Shown piece by piece: positions 49,011 to 60,900 of a DNA stretch of 64,000 nt. Position numbers and translations under genes: made by a program. The DNA is from Margaritifera margaritifera (lineage: Eukaryota > Mollusca > Bivalvia > Unionida > Margaritiferidae): NCBI GenBank assembly GCA_029931535.1, contig JAQPZY010001625.1, positions 548,501-612,500 of the forward strand, in the 5' to 3' direction. The stretch's first letter is position 1. Each line of letters starts with the position of its first letter. The notes under the pieces were generated by a model. The model searched no databases. It was given only the letters and a program-made list of their open reading frames with translations, and had not been told where the DNA came from.

Positions 49011-49770
49011 GTGATGGCAGATCTGTGTTGATACTATTCATAATGGAGTGCTCATTATACACTAACATCATTTTGTGACTATGATGGCAGATCTGTATCA
49101 ATACTAATAATAATGGAGTTATCATTATACACAAACATCATCATGTGACTATGACAGTAGATTGGTGTTGATACTATTCATAATGGAGGGCTCATTATAC
49201 ACTAACATCATTATGTGACCATGATGGCAGATCTGTGTTGATACTATTCATAATGGAATTATCATTATACACACACATCATCATGTTACCATGATGGCAG
49301 ATCTGTGTTGATACTATTCATAATGGAGTGCTCATTATACACTAAAATCATTATGTGACCATGATGGCAGATCTGTGTTGATACTATTCATAATGGAATT
49401 ATCGTTATACACAAACATCATCATGTGACCATGATGGCAGATCTGTGTCGACACTATTCATAATGGTGTGCTCATTATACACTAACATCATCATGTGACC
49501 ATGATGGCAGATCTGTGTCGACACTATTCATTGCGGAGTGCTCATTATACATAAACATCATTATGTGACCATGATGGCAGATATGTGTGGACACTATTCA
49601 TAATGGAGTCATCATTATACACAAACATCATTATGTGACCATGATGGCAGATCTGTGTTGATACTATTCAGAATGGAGTACTCATTATACACAAATATCA
49701 TCATGTGACTATGATGGCAGATCTGTGTCTAAATTATTCACTGCTGAGTACTCATTATACAGAAACAACT
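49011..49770. repeat. 70-bp satellite, 11 copies, dimeric in its left half
   Basis: ATGATGGCAGATCTGTGT recurs at 49081, 49221, 49291, 49361, 49431, 49501, 49571, 49641 and 49711 (diverged at 49011 and 49151), spacing exactly 70. Units 1-6 alternate between GGAGTGCTCATTATACACTA and GGA(A/G)TTATCATTATACACAA types, giving a 140-bp dimer; the right half is irregular. Confidence 0.92.
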
Positions 49771-50536
49771 ACAATATTTTGCACAAAAAAAGAAACAAAC
49801 ACCTGCAACATTTTTTGTACAAAGAATAAATAATCTTTCAAGTAAATAAGGAAATTTAACTAAAACTGATTAAAATATTTAAATCAAACAACAAGCAAAC
49901 AATATTTTTATATATACACTTTTGCCGATATATTGTCTACATAATGTCAATCCATCTGTCTGTGTCTGTGCATATATCTGTCCACCCATCCATCTATCCT
50001 TCACCGTTTTCCTTGTAACCTGAATTCCATCTACAATGATTGAGGGAGAGTGATCATATTTGTTATCATGTTTTGGGAGGATAAGTAAATGACAATTAAG
50101 GTTTTCAATCCCGAATGCAGTATTGGGTGGGGTTGGTGGCAAGGGATACAAATGTGTGGATATTTATGATGGCTTCCATCTCTTAATGTCTTTTCCAAAA
50201 ACTGAAATCACGAACTTTACAAATAATTATTTTATACTATTTTATTGGTAAAGTCTAATTTAATTTTCTTCATCGCAAAAAAGAGACCTCAAAATGTGAC
50301 AAATCACACTAAATGTTAGACTTCTTCTGAATCAACAAATATCTACCATGCAAACAACCTATCATCTAAGATCTTCAGGACAGTGCTAATTACACCCCTG
50401 AACTCACATTACAGCAGTGGTGGTGGAGCTTGGCCTGCCTATAAAAGTCCGTAAAAGGAGGACAAAATTAGTCCTCATTTCCCACGTATCTACTGGGGCT
50501 GGGTAAAAGCAGCTCACTTCCAACACAATACATATC
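49771..50536. other. Intergenic, no gene seen
   Basis: Short ORFs without motifs; 3' side of ALG13. Confidence 0.35.
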
Positions 50537-50752
50537 CTGTATATACTCGCGTATAATCCGCCGGGTCTAAATGCAAACATAGACCCTGATCTGCATCGCA
50601 TAATGCGCCGGCAGATCAGGGTCTATGTTGTTTGTTCTACTGATTAGCCCTTACAAACTGCATACACACAGATCTGCTGGTGCATTATGCACAGGCAGAT
50701 CTTGGTCTATGCTGTTTGCAGTTGGTATTGGATTATAAGCAAGTATATACAG
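50537..50752 (-). mobile_element. Double-hairpin miniature element (copy 6 of 7)
   Basis: 216 bp. Left end CTGTATATACTCGCGTATAA, right end GCAAGTATATACAG followed by TA; the left flank is TC. Hairpin B first, A second. Confidence 0.87.
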
Positions 50753-51885
50753 TAACTTCCAATACACTATATGTACTGATGACACACATCTGATGCTATT
50801 CAAGCATGTTTACTTGTTTAACTTACACCATATTACACTGAAATGTTCCATTTATAATGAACACACTAACTATACCATTAGTCATGCAGACAGATGCAAA
50901 ACTTAGACTAAGACATGTAGCTCTACATACTAGTTGATCTTGTTTACGTCCTGTAGTGTGCAATTGACTGATTCATATGTAAAGACACATCTTTTATTTT
51001 TTTATTTCTTGATTGAACATAATTTTTTTTTATAAGTCAAGCATTTGTCAGTCAAGAATGATTATTGATTATTGTATTGGGATGTAAAAATATCAATCTA
51101 TATTGGTTTATCAGTATACCGATCCAGCCCTAGTCTCTATTATGGGATTTTTTAAATGTATAATATTCTCCCTAATAATCACAAATAATGTTTCAAATTA
51201 AGACTTACTGTGGATTCCTTAATTCTGAAGTATCAATTTTCATGGTTTAGCTAAAACGACATTCTGGAAGGTATGTAAATTTGTGTATCCCTCAGCCAGG
51301 TAAGAAAGTACTTTCTTCTTTGCTATGTTTGGGCATTTAAATTTGTCGTTTGAGGCAACCAAAAATCCTCCCCTTCCCCCCATAAAATGGCTTGTTTTTA
51401 TCTGTGTGGAAAAAAAAGATAAAAGAACTGATTACTTATTCAAAGACATCTTACATGAATTAAAAATAAAGTTCTAAAACATTTCTGTAAGAAACAAGTG
51501 AACAGGAGAGCTTTACAAAATTTGCGAGAAGGGTTAGAAACTATATTTTCTGATCAGATGCAACGGATTAGGGACACAACAAAATGAGAGATCTCTGTCC
51601 ACATTGGATATATGTCCCTTATTGAAAAAAAATCATCAGAGAATTCCGTTGGGGAATTCTGTACATGTCCTTGATGTGTTGGTACCCTTTGTATTTGGTA
51701 TCTTGAAGACAGGTCTCAGAATATTTGCCTTTCTGTGCTAAGTATCTCTCATTACTGCCTGTGCAGAGATCCAGTTAGAGCATTTCTGAGCTCCCACAAG
51801 TATTTGATTTAGTGTGGTGGGTGAGAGCTGCATTTGGATTGATCTGGATGATCATCTTTTAAATCCCATTTGAACCTCTGATCTG

Positions 51886-51997
51886 TTATTTAAAGCCAAG
51901 TAAGTTGTCCAAGTAATCAACAAACAGCTTTGGCTTTCTATCTGGAAATGGCTTTAGTTTGGTAAAGTCTGAGGACTTCAAAGTGTCCACAAGAGTG
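51886..51997 (-). CDS. ALG13: ALG13 terminal coding exon 4
   Basis: Acceptor TTTTATTTCTTTTCAG before 51997, stop TAA at 51886-51888. The first base completes a Gly codon with exon 3; then [20 protein letters not shown] and [16 protein letters not shown]. It corresponds to the human end LPGLLQSMDLSTLKCYPPG..FSAFLDKVVG. The 112-nt exon is too short for a usual ORF cutoff; homology, pyrimidine tract and phase all agree. Confidence 0.9.
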
Positions 51998-54900
51998 CTG
52001 AAAAGAAATAAAAGTCTGTGTAACCACTGTTCTCACTACTTATATACAAGTTCCCTTGTATATAAACCTTCTGAAGACAATATGAAAATTAATTTGTTTT
52101 GATATCATCTCTGTTTTCTCAAAAATATGTTTTTTAATCTCTGGCATGGTAAATTATCCTTTAGCACAATCTGAATCTGGTACTGTGTGTTATGTAACAC
52201 ACAACTCAGATCATGCTTTAAAATGAATGTCAACGTACCAGTCAGCATGAAAATAACAGTGAATAGTTCTTAGTAAAATGGTTCACTTTAATATAATGAC
52301 ATAAAAAAATGCATCCAGTATATGGCAAGTTAGATGACAAATATAAATGTTAAAGATGGATTAAATTCTGAACAATGATTTGATGCAAACTGGATCTTTG
52401 GTTTCTCATAATCACTAAATTAATCTCAAAAAATTGCATTTGAATGAACATGGCAGCACCAAAAAGATCGATAATGAAAACTTGCATTTTCTATATTTTC
52501 TTTTAATTTCTGAAAAAAGCAATCTCCACTTGCCATGATAAAGCCAGAAACTGATTGCACAGATGAGTCTGATATATACATGTAAGTATCTATTCATTCA
52601 TTCATAAATATACACATATCTACAACCACCCATCCATCCCCTTTTCAACCTATAGTGCAAACTTTTTGTTATGATACCCTGGAGTTCATTCTTGCCTCTT
52701 GTTTCACTTTCAGGGGCTAACCATAGACCCCTAAATATTCCAGGCTTGAGAAAACATTGTCAAGCATAGGCAGACAAGACTCAACATCAACTGATGAAAA
52801 TTGAAATTAGTTTTGCATTGACTATACCTGTATTGGTGTTTAAAATATCCATCTCTGTACAGATACATATATCCACTTTGGCATTAATGTAAAAATGGCT
52901 AAAAAAATAATTCAGTGGAAAATAAATGATGAATGTGTGTGTAAAGTTTCAAGGCAATCCTCCATGTAGTTTAGGAGGAGTAGCGATAACAAACTTGTGG
53001 TAACGGATAGATAGATGATGGACAACAGACCATCCCATAAGCTCTTCTGGTCTATGACCAGTAGACCTAACAAATTAGGTGAAAATTAAGTTTAAACTGC
53101 TTGTGAGCGAGCTGAATAAAGAAAAATATTGTCTACATATTTTGATTGGCTATAACCCCTAACAATTTGTCCCCTCCACAAAAGAATAAGACAACCGCCA
53201 TGCTAGAGTTTTGGGTCATCACGAATTTGATGTAATCAGCAGAAGTGCATACAAACAAATTTAGATTTAGAACATATAAACCAGTTTTCTTCTTACCATT
53301 TCTGTGCTATATTTAAGCTTATCTGTAGTTGACATTCAATAGCATGTATACTCTTTGTTCTATAGCTGATCAAAAAGTTGCTGACATAGTCAGTTTTTGG
53401 ATTAAGGCATTTCACTAAGCTTTTAATTTTGATGATGAATACGGTGACAAACTATTTGCTGCCATGAGGTACATCCATATCCTGAGGGTAACTTTCAGAA
53501 TGGGTGGTGTCTGTCAAAATTATGAAATTTCTATCTTTCAAAAAAATGGATGTAAAGATAGGTAAGTGACCCTTAGACTCTGGCTGAATAGGTCATTCAT
53601 TATGCCATACTTCCAAGTGGTGTCATTAGCTTTTGCTAAGTCAAAAAAGATGGCAACTATACTTTCTTTCTTTATGAAAGCTTCTCTAATAAATACTTCA
53701 AGTCTGACAAGGTGGTTTATTGTACTTCTCTGGCATCTGAATCCACCTTGAACATCTGATGGCAGTTTGTTGGACTTGCAATACCATAGAAATCCATCAT
53801 TCCATGGTTTTGCAAATACAGCTTGTGAGTGATATGGGACAATAGTGGGAAGGGTCAGTATGGTCTATTCCAGGTTTAGGTACTGCTATGACTGGTGCTT
53901 CTTGCGAAGACTGTGGGAAGTCATCAGTTTCCCAAATTTTACTGAAAATGTTTAGTAGTGCATTGAGAATTGATAGCTGTGTCAGATAAGCATTTCAAAA
54001 GTTGACAGTGGAATACATTTGGTCCTGCAGAAGTGCCATGGGTTTAATCAAGATAGTTTTGTATTTCTCTGAGAGTGAATAGGGATCAGACCTTTTATTC
54101 ATTTCACATAGAACTTAATGCTAATATATTGAAACTAAAAATAATTTCTGCATTAGATTGGCATACTACCCACACATGATTTCATTCATTAGAGTTAAAG
54201 AAATCTTTTTCAGCCTTGAAAAACAGGTGTTCCATGGGATTTTTGTAGCCTTGTGTTGTTAAACAGGTGGACTGCCTGGTCTGTTATCTAATAACATAGG
54301 CTTGCACCGAACATCATTTTGTTTACATTTTTGTGTATCGACAACCTTAGACACCAAGTATGCACTACACAAGACATCGGCAACCTTTTAGAACTGCTGT
54401 ACCAGGTCCTCTCAATTGCAGTGTACTGCGTGTTATGAGGCAAGTCATATTCCAAAGACCTGGCACTTTCCAAAGAGTCTGGTGTGCCACAGTTGGCACA
54501 TGTACCATATGTTGCTGACACCTGTACTACACTAATTGAGTGGTATTCTAAGCACACTAAATGAAAATAATCAACACTTATGTAATGCCGACAAATGATA
54601 AAAATGAATGTTGCATTTCAAGAAATGTTTACAATGTTCATACATTAGTAATGATAGTTTGTATCATGTTTTTCTTAATTTAATATGTGTCTGCTATTCA
54701 CTATTATGTAATTTATCAGTATAAAATTATGCAACCCCTATTTTCATCAATTTCTGGTGTGAAGATATTTTGGATGCCTAAAATTTTCTTAATTGGAGAT
54801 TTTGTTTTCTTGAGTAATATATTAAGAAGTGTTTATGGCAGCTAAGATATTCATTTTGCTTTGCATCACTTGTCACACGATCTAGGAATGTAGGTGTATG

Positions 54901-57900
54901 GAACCTAAGGCCAAAAGTCAGTCTGGCTGGACCATCAGCTGATATTAGCTCCCCCTGATGCAAAGAAATAATATAAACAATGCAGACTATAATTCAAACA
55001 GTACAAAAAAACAGATACTGCCGTCACACTTTGAAACTCAAATAATAAACTAGTCATATTACAGTGTCAAAAATGCCAAAATTAAGGAGGAAAACCAAAG
55101 GTTATTTTAATAGGACACACTTTCATTTCAAACCAGGAAATATTTCTTATAACAAGGGTGTAAAAAGTGAGAAAAATGTAGAGGGATGTCACAAAAACAC
55201 AATATACAAGATTTTCCAGGAAAAGTACAATCTTGTCACACAAATGTACAGATTAACACACCGGTACTGACAAAGAGGGAGTTTTGGTTCAATACAAGTT
55301 CCTCAGGCTGACTAACACCAAAGATTTATAGGTTGATATGCATGCCGGTGACTCAAAACAAAGGAGGTAAATAGAAATTCATCATTATTCAATCATACAC
55401 AATAGCATTATCATTCAATTTATTTGCTATTCTGCATGAACTGATTCATGATGCAAAGTAATGTAAGCCAAAATAATTAAAACAAACTACTAATAATAAG
55501 AAAAATTTCATCCAAAATAGAGCTAACAAGATATGTGTACAAAGATCATTTATTCTGAGAGACCAGGCTCTTAACACAGTTCCTAATTGTAATATATATA
55601 AAAAATAGAATTTTAGTGCTAAAGTTCAGATATGTTACTATGGGAAAAGTAACCCATTCTCAAACAATGGACCATGGGAAATAATCTATCCACTCCAACT
55701 AATACTTTGACACAGTGTACATTATCTTTATCTGGCCATTCATGCCCTCTGGATGTACTGAATGCTTGATTCTACCCCTCTCTATGTATTTATTTACATT
55801 CTGTATCACACCTGCCAGTGGTCATTGGTAACTTGTTGCATGTGCGCACATTATGTTACCTCTTAACTGCATATTGGGCTAAGCGACCAAAAATATTGGC
55901 CAATCAAAACACGTGAAACAAAACAAAGCTGGTACAATTAATTAGCAGCATTTTAAACGGCTTTGTTGCATTGTATAAACCAAATCCTCATGAATGACTC
56001 ACCCTTTCATTGCAATCCAGCAAGTAAATCCAATTAAATGAATGAAAGGCACTTTACCAACATTATTGTTGGTTCCCTTTATGAACTGATTAAATGACAG
56101 TGATAATTCTTTAATTTTTAATTGATTATACAGAGAAAAATTAACTTCCACTTCCACGTCTGATATTGTGTTTGAAGCGAAACAATTATGTTAATTAAGG
56201 AGCTGTCCCTGTTCATTTTTAAAGGACAAAATGTATAGTATGATTGCTTTAGAAGTAGTTGTCAAGCAAGGTGATAAAATGAGTTTACTGCCAATTCAGG
56301 ATTGAACCAATCCAGTCTCATGACAATTCTGGACCTCACAAGGCCTGTGCAGCACAGTATGCATGACACTATCGATGTGGATAAAATGTGTTAACTAAAT
56401 TATTTTCACAAGGAAGTTAATAAGAATGATTCAAAGAATGAAAATTCATGTGAATGTGTGTGTGTGTGTGTGTGGGGGGAGTTTAAAACATAAGACTGCC
56501 ACTTAGTGTGAGGTAACTATTTCTCCAGAGAGACATAAGCCAGACTCTGTGGCAACAAAAATGTAAAATGTGACACTACTAAGAGACTGAGAAATTTGTA
56601 GCTGCATCGGGTTGATAGTTATCCTTGGATTGAATTTATTGACTCGGAAGGAAAAATGTTTTGCATTTATTGCAAACAATATCCCAAACTGACACAGGAT
56701 GGAAATTCAACCAGTGTATTTGTCAGTATAACAGACAAATTCTGGACTGAACCAATCAAGTTTCATTACAATTCTGGACCTCACAAGGCCTGTACAGCAC
56801 AGTATATGCATGACATTAACCAGCATGTGTAGAAAATCCCTGAGGTTATAGTTGCTGACACTACACTAGGAAAGGCCCTTTCAGAACTAAATGAGACTGA
56901 AATGAAAAAAAATGACAGCTCTCTTTAACACTACAATCTAGCCCATTATGGGCAACAATTTTCTGATATGAAAAATTCTGTATGCACTCCAGGAAAAGAA
57001 CGCTGTTGAACTTGCTGCTAATTATTAAAACAGATTCGGGGCAAGAGACTTCGTTCTATTATTCGATCAAGTCTTGTGAGAAGAAGTTAGGGAAAGTCTG
57101 AATTCCAGTAAGTTCCTTTCCATTCTTGCTGATGAAAGTACTGATGCTACTGTATCGGAGCAAAAAATAGTGCATATAAGATACATGGACTGTGGAAAAC
57201 TGAAAACCTCTGATGTAACAAAATGCATAATATCAACATGTTTTTGAAAAATGTAATTCTTTTAAGAAATAAATATGCGGTACATTATTTCCTTTGTAAT
57301 TTCTATGGATTAAAGTCCATACATCTCATCAAATCTTGAAAAAGTGATTTGCTCAGCCTTGTGCTGTCATTTTTTATTGTTTATGAAAATATAACTTGTT
57401 TCTTTACGTGATTTTAACTTTCAGACCTGGTTTACTTCAAACTGTTGAGTTTTCTCCACCTCAAAAGCCACTTCAAACAAACATCTGAGCCATCAAGAGT
57501 GTTTAATATCAGTTCTAAGAGCTAATGCTTTATACATTCAAATTTAAATTGTTAGCTAACTGAATAGTATTTTGTACCCGCATTCGCAGTAATATAGATG
57601 TTGATCTCTGTAGAGCTGATATGCCAACTCCAGCTGATGATTTCCCATTAGGTCCTCATTGATGACGACCAGCAAGGGCTTCTTGGCCCCTAGTGTCTCT
57701 AAGATGCTACCAGCTCCTGGAATGAAGAAAAACTATTTGCAAATTATACTATTAATTTGATGAAGACCAACTTCCAATATTACTGTGTAATGTAAATAGA
57801 AAGCAAGAGCATCTGAACTGAAGGAGGGAGACAATGGAACATGGGAGGAGGTACAGAGATTTGTCACCCAATTGTTTTAAGTTTATGAAATGCAAATACA

Positions 57901-60900
57901 TAACAAGGGCATCTTAAATGGGGTGGGGTGGGGTGGGGGAGGGCGCACAAAGCATCGTCACCCAACTGTTCTAGGTTTATGAATAGAAAGACAAGATCAG
58001 TAATTAAATATAATTAATAGTAAAAAATTATGACAAAAGACTTGTATTGATCAAATGCTATTATTTAAAGCTGAGTTTCATATCCTGGGAAACACAATCC
58101 CAGTTCACAGCCCAAAGGAGCTACTGTATCTCACTTCAAATATCAAATACTCCTATAAAACAAATTTCAAAACTAAACTTTTAATTACAATGATGACTGC
58201 AGTATGATTGGAGCATGTTTATGAAAATTCAAAAACATCTTAAGTTTATCTGGTAGATACACAAAGTTTTGATAAAGCTAGCAATCTGCAGTAAAGCAGT
58301 ATGCCACCATCACCATGCTTTTTCAGTTTTTGCTGTTTTGAATTTCCTCTCCAACATGGAAAAAAATGTATCAGGTACAGGGGACAACAATTCTAATATG
58401 CATTACTGGCCTACTAGCATGACAAGGATAATTTAGGAAAAATTATCCTGAAAATTCAGAATGTTATTTTCCTGTATAAATACTGGGGTACTTGCCAAAC
58501 AATGAATTTTAGTTGTCTAGGTTAGTTGGGCATATACAATTTTGTCCCCACATGTACATATGTAAAACACATCCCAATCATATCCTAAAGTTTTAGGTCT
58601 CTATTTAAACTGGTCAAATAATATTATATTATTACCCACATAAACACTCCTACAGTTTGAATTGCAGTTAACATTTTCTTCCAAAAACATTCTTTTGACT
58701 GTCTTTTAAACATATCCCCACTTTTAAAATTCCTTAAATAATAAATCAAAGATAATAAGATATTTAAATGAAAATCATATGGCATCTAAAAAAGCACTAG
58801 TCTTCATAAATCATTAAGATTTGTTCAATTTTTAACTTTGTCAAGTGTGTTTGGACAAATCTGATATATTTCAGTCTGCAGTATACAATTTACTATAACT
58901 TGGATTTTTAAAAGGAATACAAGTATTTGACCTGCATGACTAATGACTAGAGATGCATTCTCAATATCCTCTGTAATGGATGGTTTGTAGTCATAGTGTT
59001 CTGTCGTAAAGTTGCTCAGATCTGCCAATTGGTCTAGTTCTTCCAAAATCTTCCCAGCTCCTGTCTGTAATACAAGTCTGTTATAGCCAAGATCCTGAAA
59101 TGCCTGAAACAATGCAAACAAAAAGATGAAGTCTTAGATTAGAAAGTTTGTCAAAATTATCTAAGCTATCTTTGGACGCTTGCCCCATTTTCACAACAGC
59201 ATTGTGTTATTTCATAACAACACAATGATGCTGATTCATGACCAAGACTCAGATGCAAAAATACTGAATGGTTAGTCAATGTTACTGAATGGTTAGTCAA
59301 TGTTACTTGTTTCAATCACATTTATTCAATGATCAGCATGTGCTCAATAAGCCCACCCCCAATTTATTTATAAAATTCCAACAAATATTTACTATATGTA
59401 CTTGCGTAGAAGTCAAGTAAAACTGCAAACCGCACAATCCCAGATCTGCGTTGCATACTGCACCAGCACACCTAGGTTTATGCAGTTTGTTAGGACTAAT
59501 CAGTAGAACAAACAAAATAGACCCTGATCTGCCAATGCAGTATGTAATGGCAGATCAGGGTCAACTTTGTTTGCAGCTGGATTTGACTTGTATGTGAGTA
59601 TAGATGGTACTAAAGGGTGACATCAACCCCACATCCCCCCACAGATGGTTTCAACGGGCAACACAACTACAAAGTTTCCTGAATTTCCACCCCGCAGTTT
59701 ATAAAGATATGTGATAATGGACAGACAGGCACAGAGATGGATGGACAAACAGATGGAGTATATCCCAATGATCCCTCAAACATTTTTAAAAGAATGTGAA
59801 TACAAAATAGATATCTAATGACAGGTGGTTCTTTATTATTTTTTTTTTAACATTTTAAAATATAAATTTAAAATAAAGTTTTGTGGTTGTTTTAAGCAAA
59901 AGTCTGACCACACATCTTATTTACAAAATGGTTGTTTGGTTTTTAATGGACCTTGCAACACAATGGTTACATAATGCAAAGGAAACCATTGCTTACAAGT
60001 AACTGCTATATATAGGTAACAATTCTGACAGGATTTATTGATCAGCAGTTTCTTTGAAGTCGGATTTTACTCCGTACATACAATGCACATCATGATAATT
60101 TCCGTTGGAAAGATAGAGTTAGGAGCAGTATCACTGATTCATTTTTGAAGGCAAAAGGTCGAAAAACACAGCTGTGATTTTGGGAAGCATGAACCATCTG
60201 TGAAGTAAGCAGAGTCCAGAAAAACTACATTTCAGAACTCTCTGTTCATGAATTTTGACTCTGAAAGGACAGCAACATGGGGGATCATTTTATATTTTGT
60301 ACATACTGTAAACACTATCTTGACATTAGCCATTCTGGAGTAAATGGCATCCAATGACACAGTAACACCACCCTGCATCACAGCATATGTAGAAAGATCA
60401 TTTTCAATGCTGAGAAAATTTCAACATGATCTTTGGGAAGTCTGAACAACAGTGCTATCCAGTGTCTAATGAATGCAAAGTTGAACACTTATGACATTTC
60501 CATCACCTTCAAACCTAGCATTTGAATAAGTCTCCTCATCATGAATGTAGGAGTACTAATATCAGTACTACTTCAAACTAATGAATCCTTCAAGAAAACA
60601 TATTTTACTCAAATCTAAATTTCTTCTCACTTTCAATACACTTATGGGTAAACAACTTACACCCACCAACACACACACACACACACACACACAATGCCTG
60701 GAAGGTTGACAAGTATGATGCAATCACCCAGTGTAAGTAACACTCATCATCATCCATAACATCAGCTGACAGTTTTCAGCTTTAAAAGTCCAACCCCTGT
60801 GTCAGTCATCACATCTGTTTACTTCCTGTAAGCTCAACGTCTTCTTGTCAATAGTTTTACTTATAATGTAACTAGGTCGTTTTAACAAGCATTCTGTATA

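Noticed and set aside
54288..54557. 89-aa minus-strand ORF with several cysteines (ANCGTPDS)
   Set aside because: No recognisable domain spacing, no neighbouring exon or relic frame that continues it.
57556..57716. Reading ALG13 exon 3 as the terminal exon (136-aa protein)
   Set aside because: An exon at 51886-51997 restores the conserved C-terminus with correct phase and splice signals; the short form is kept only as a possible isoform.
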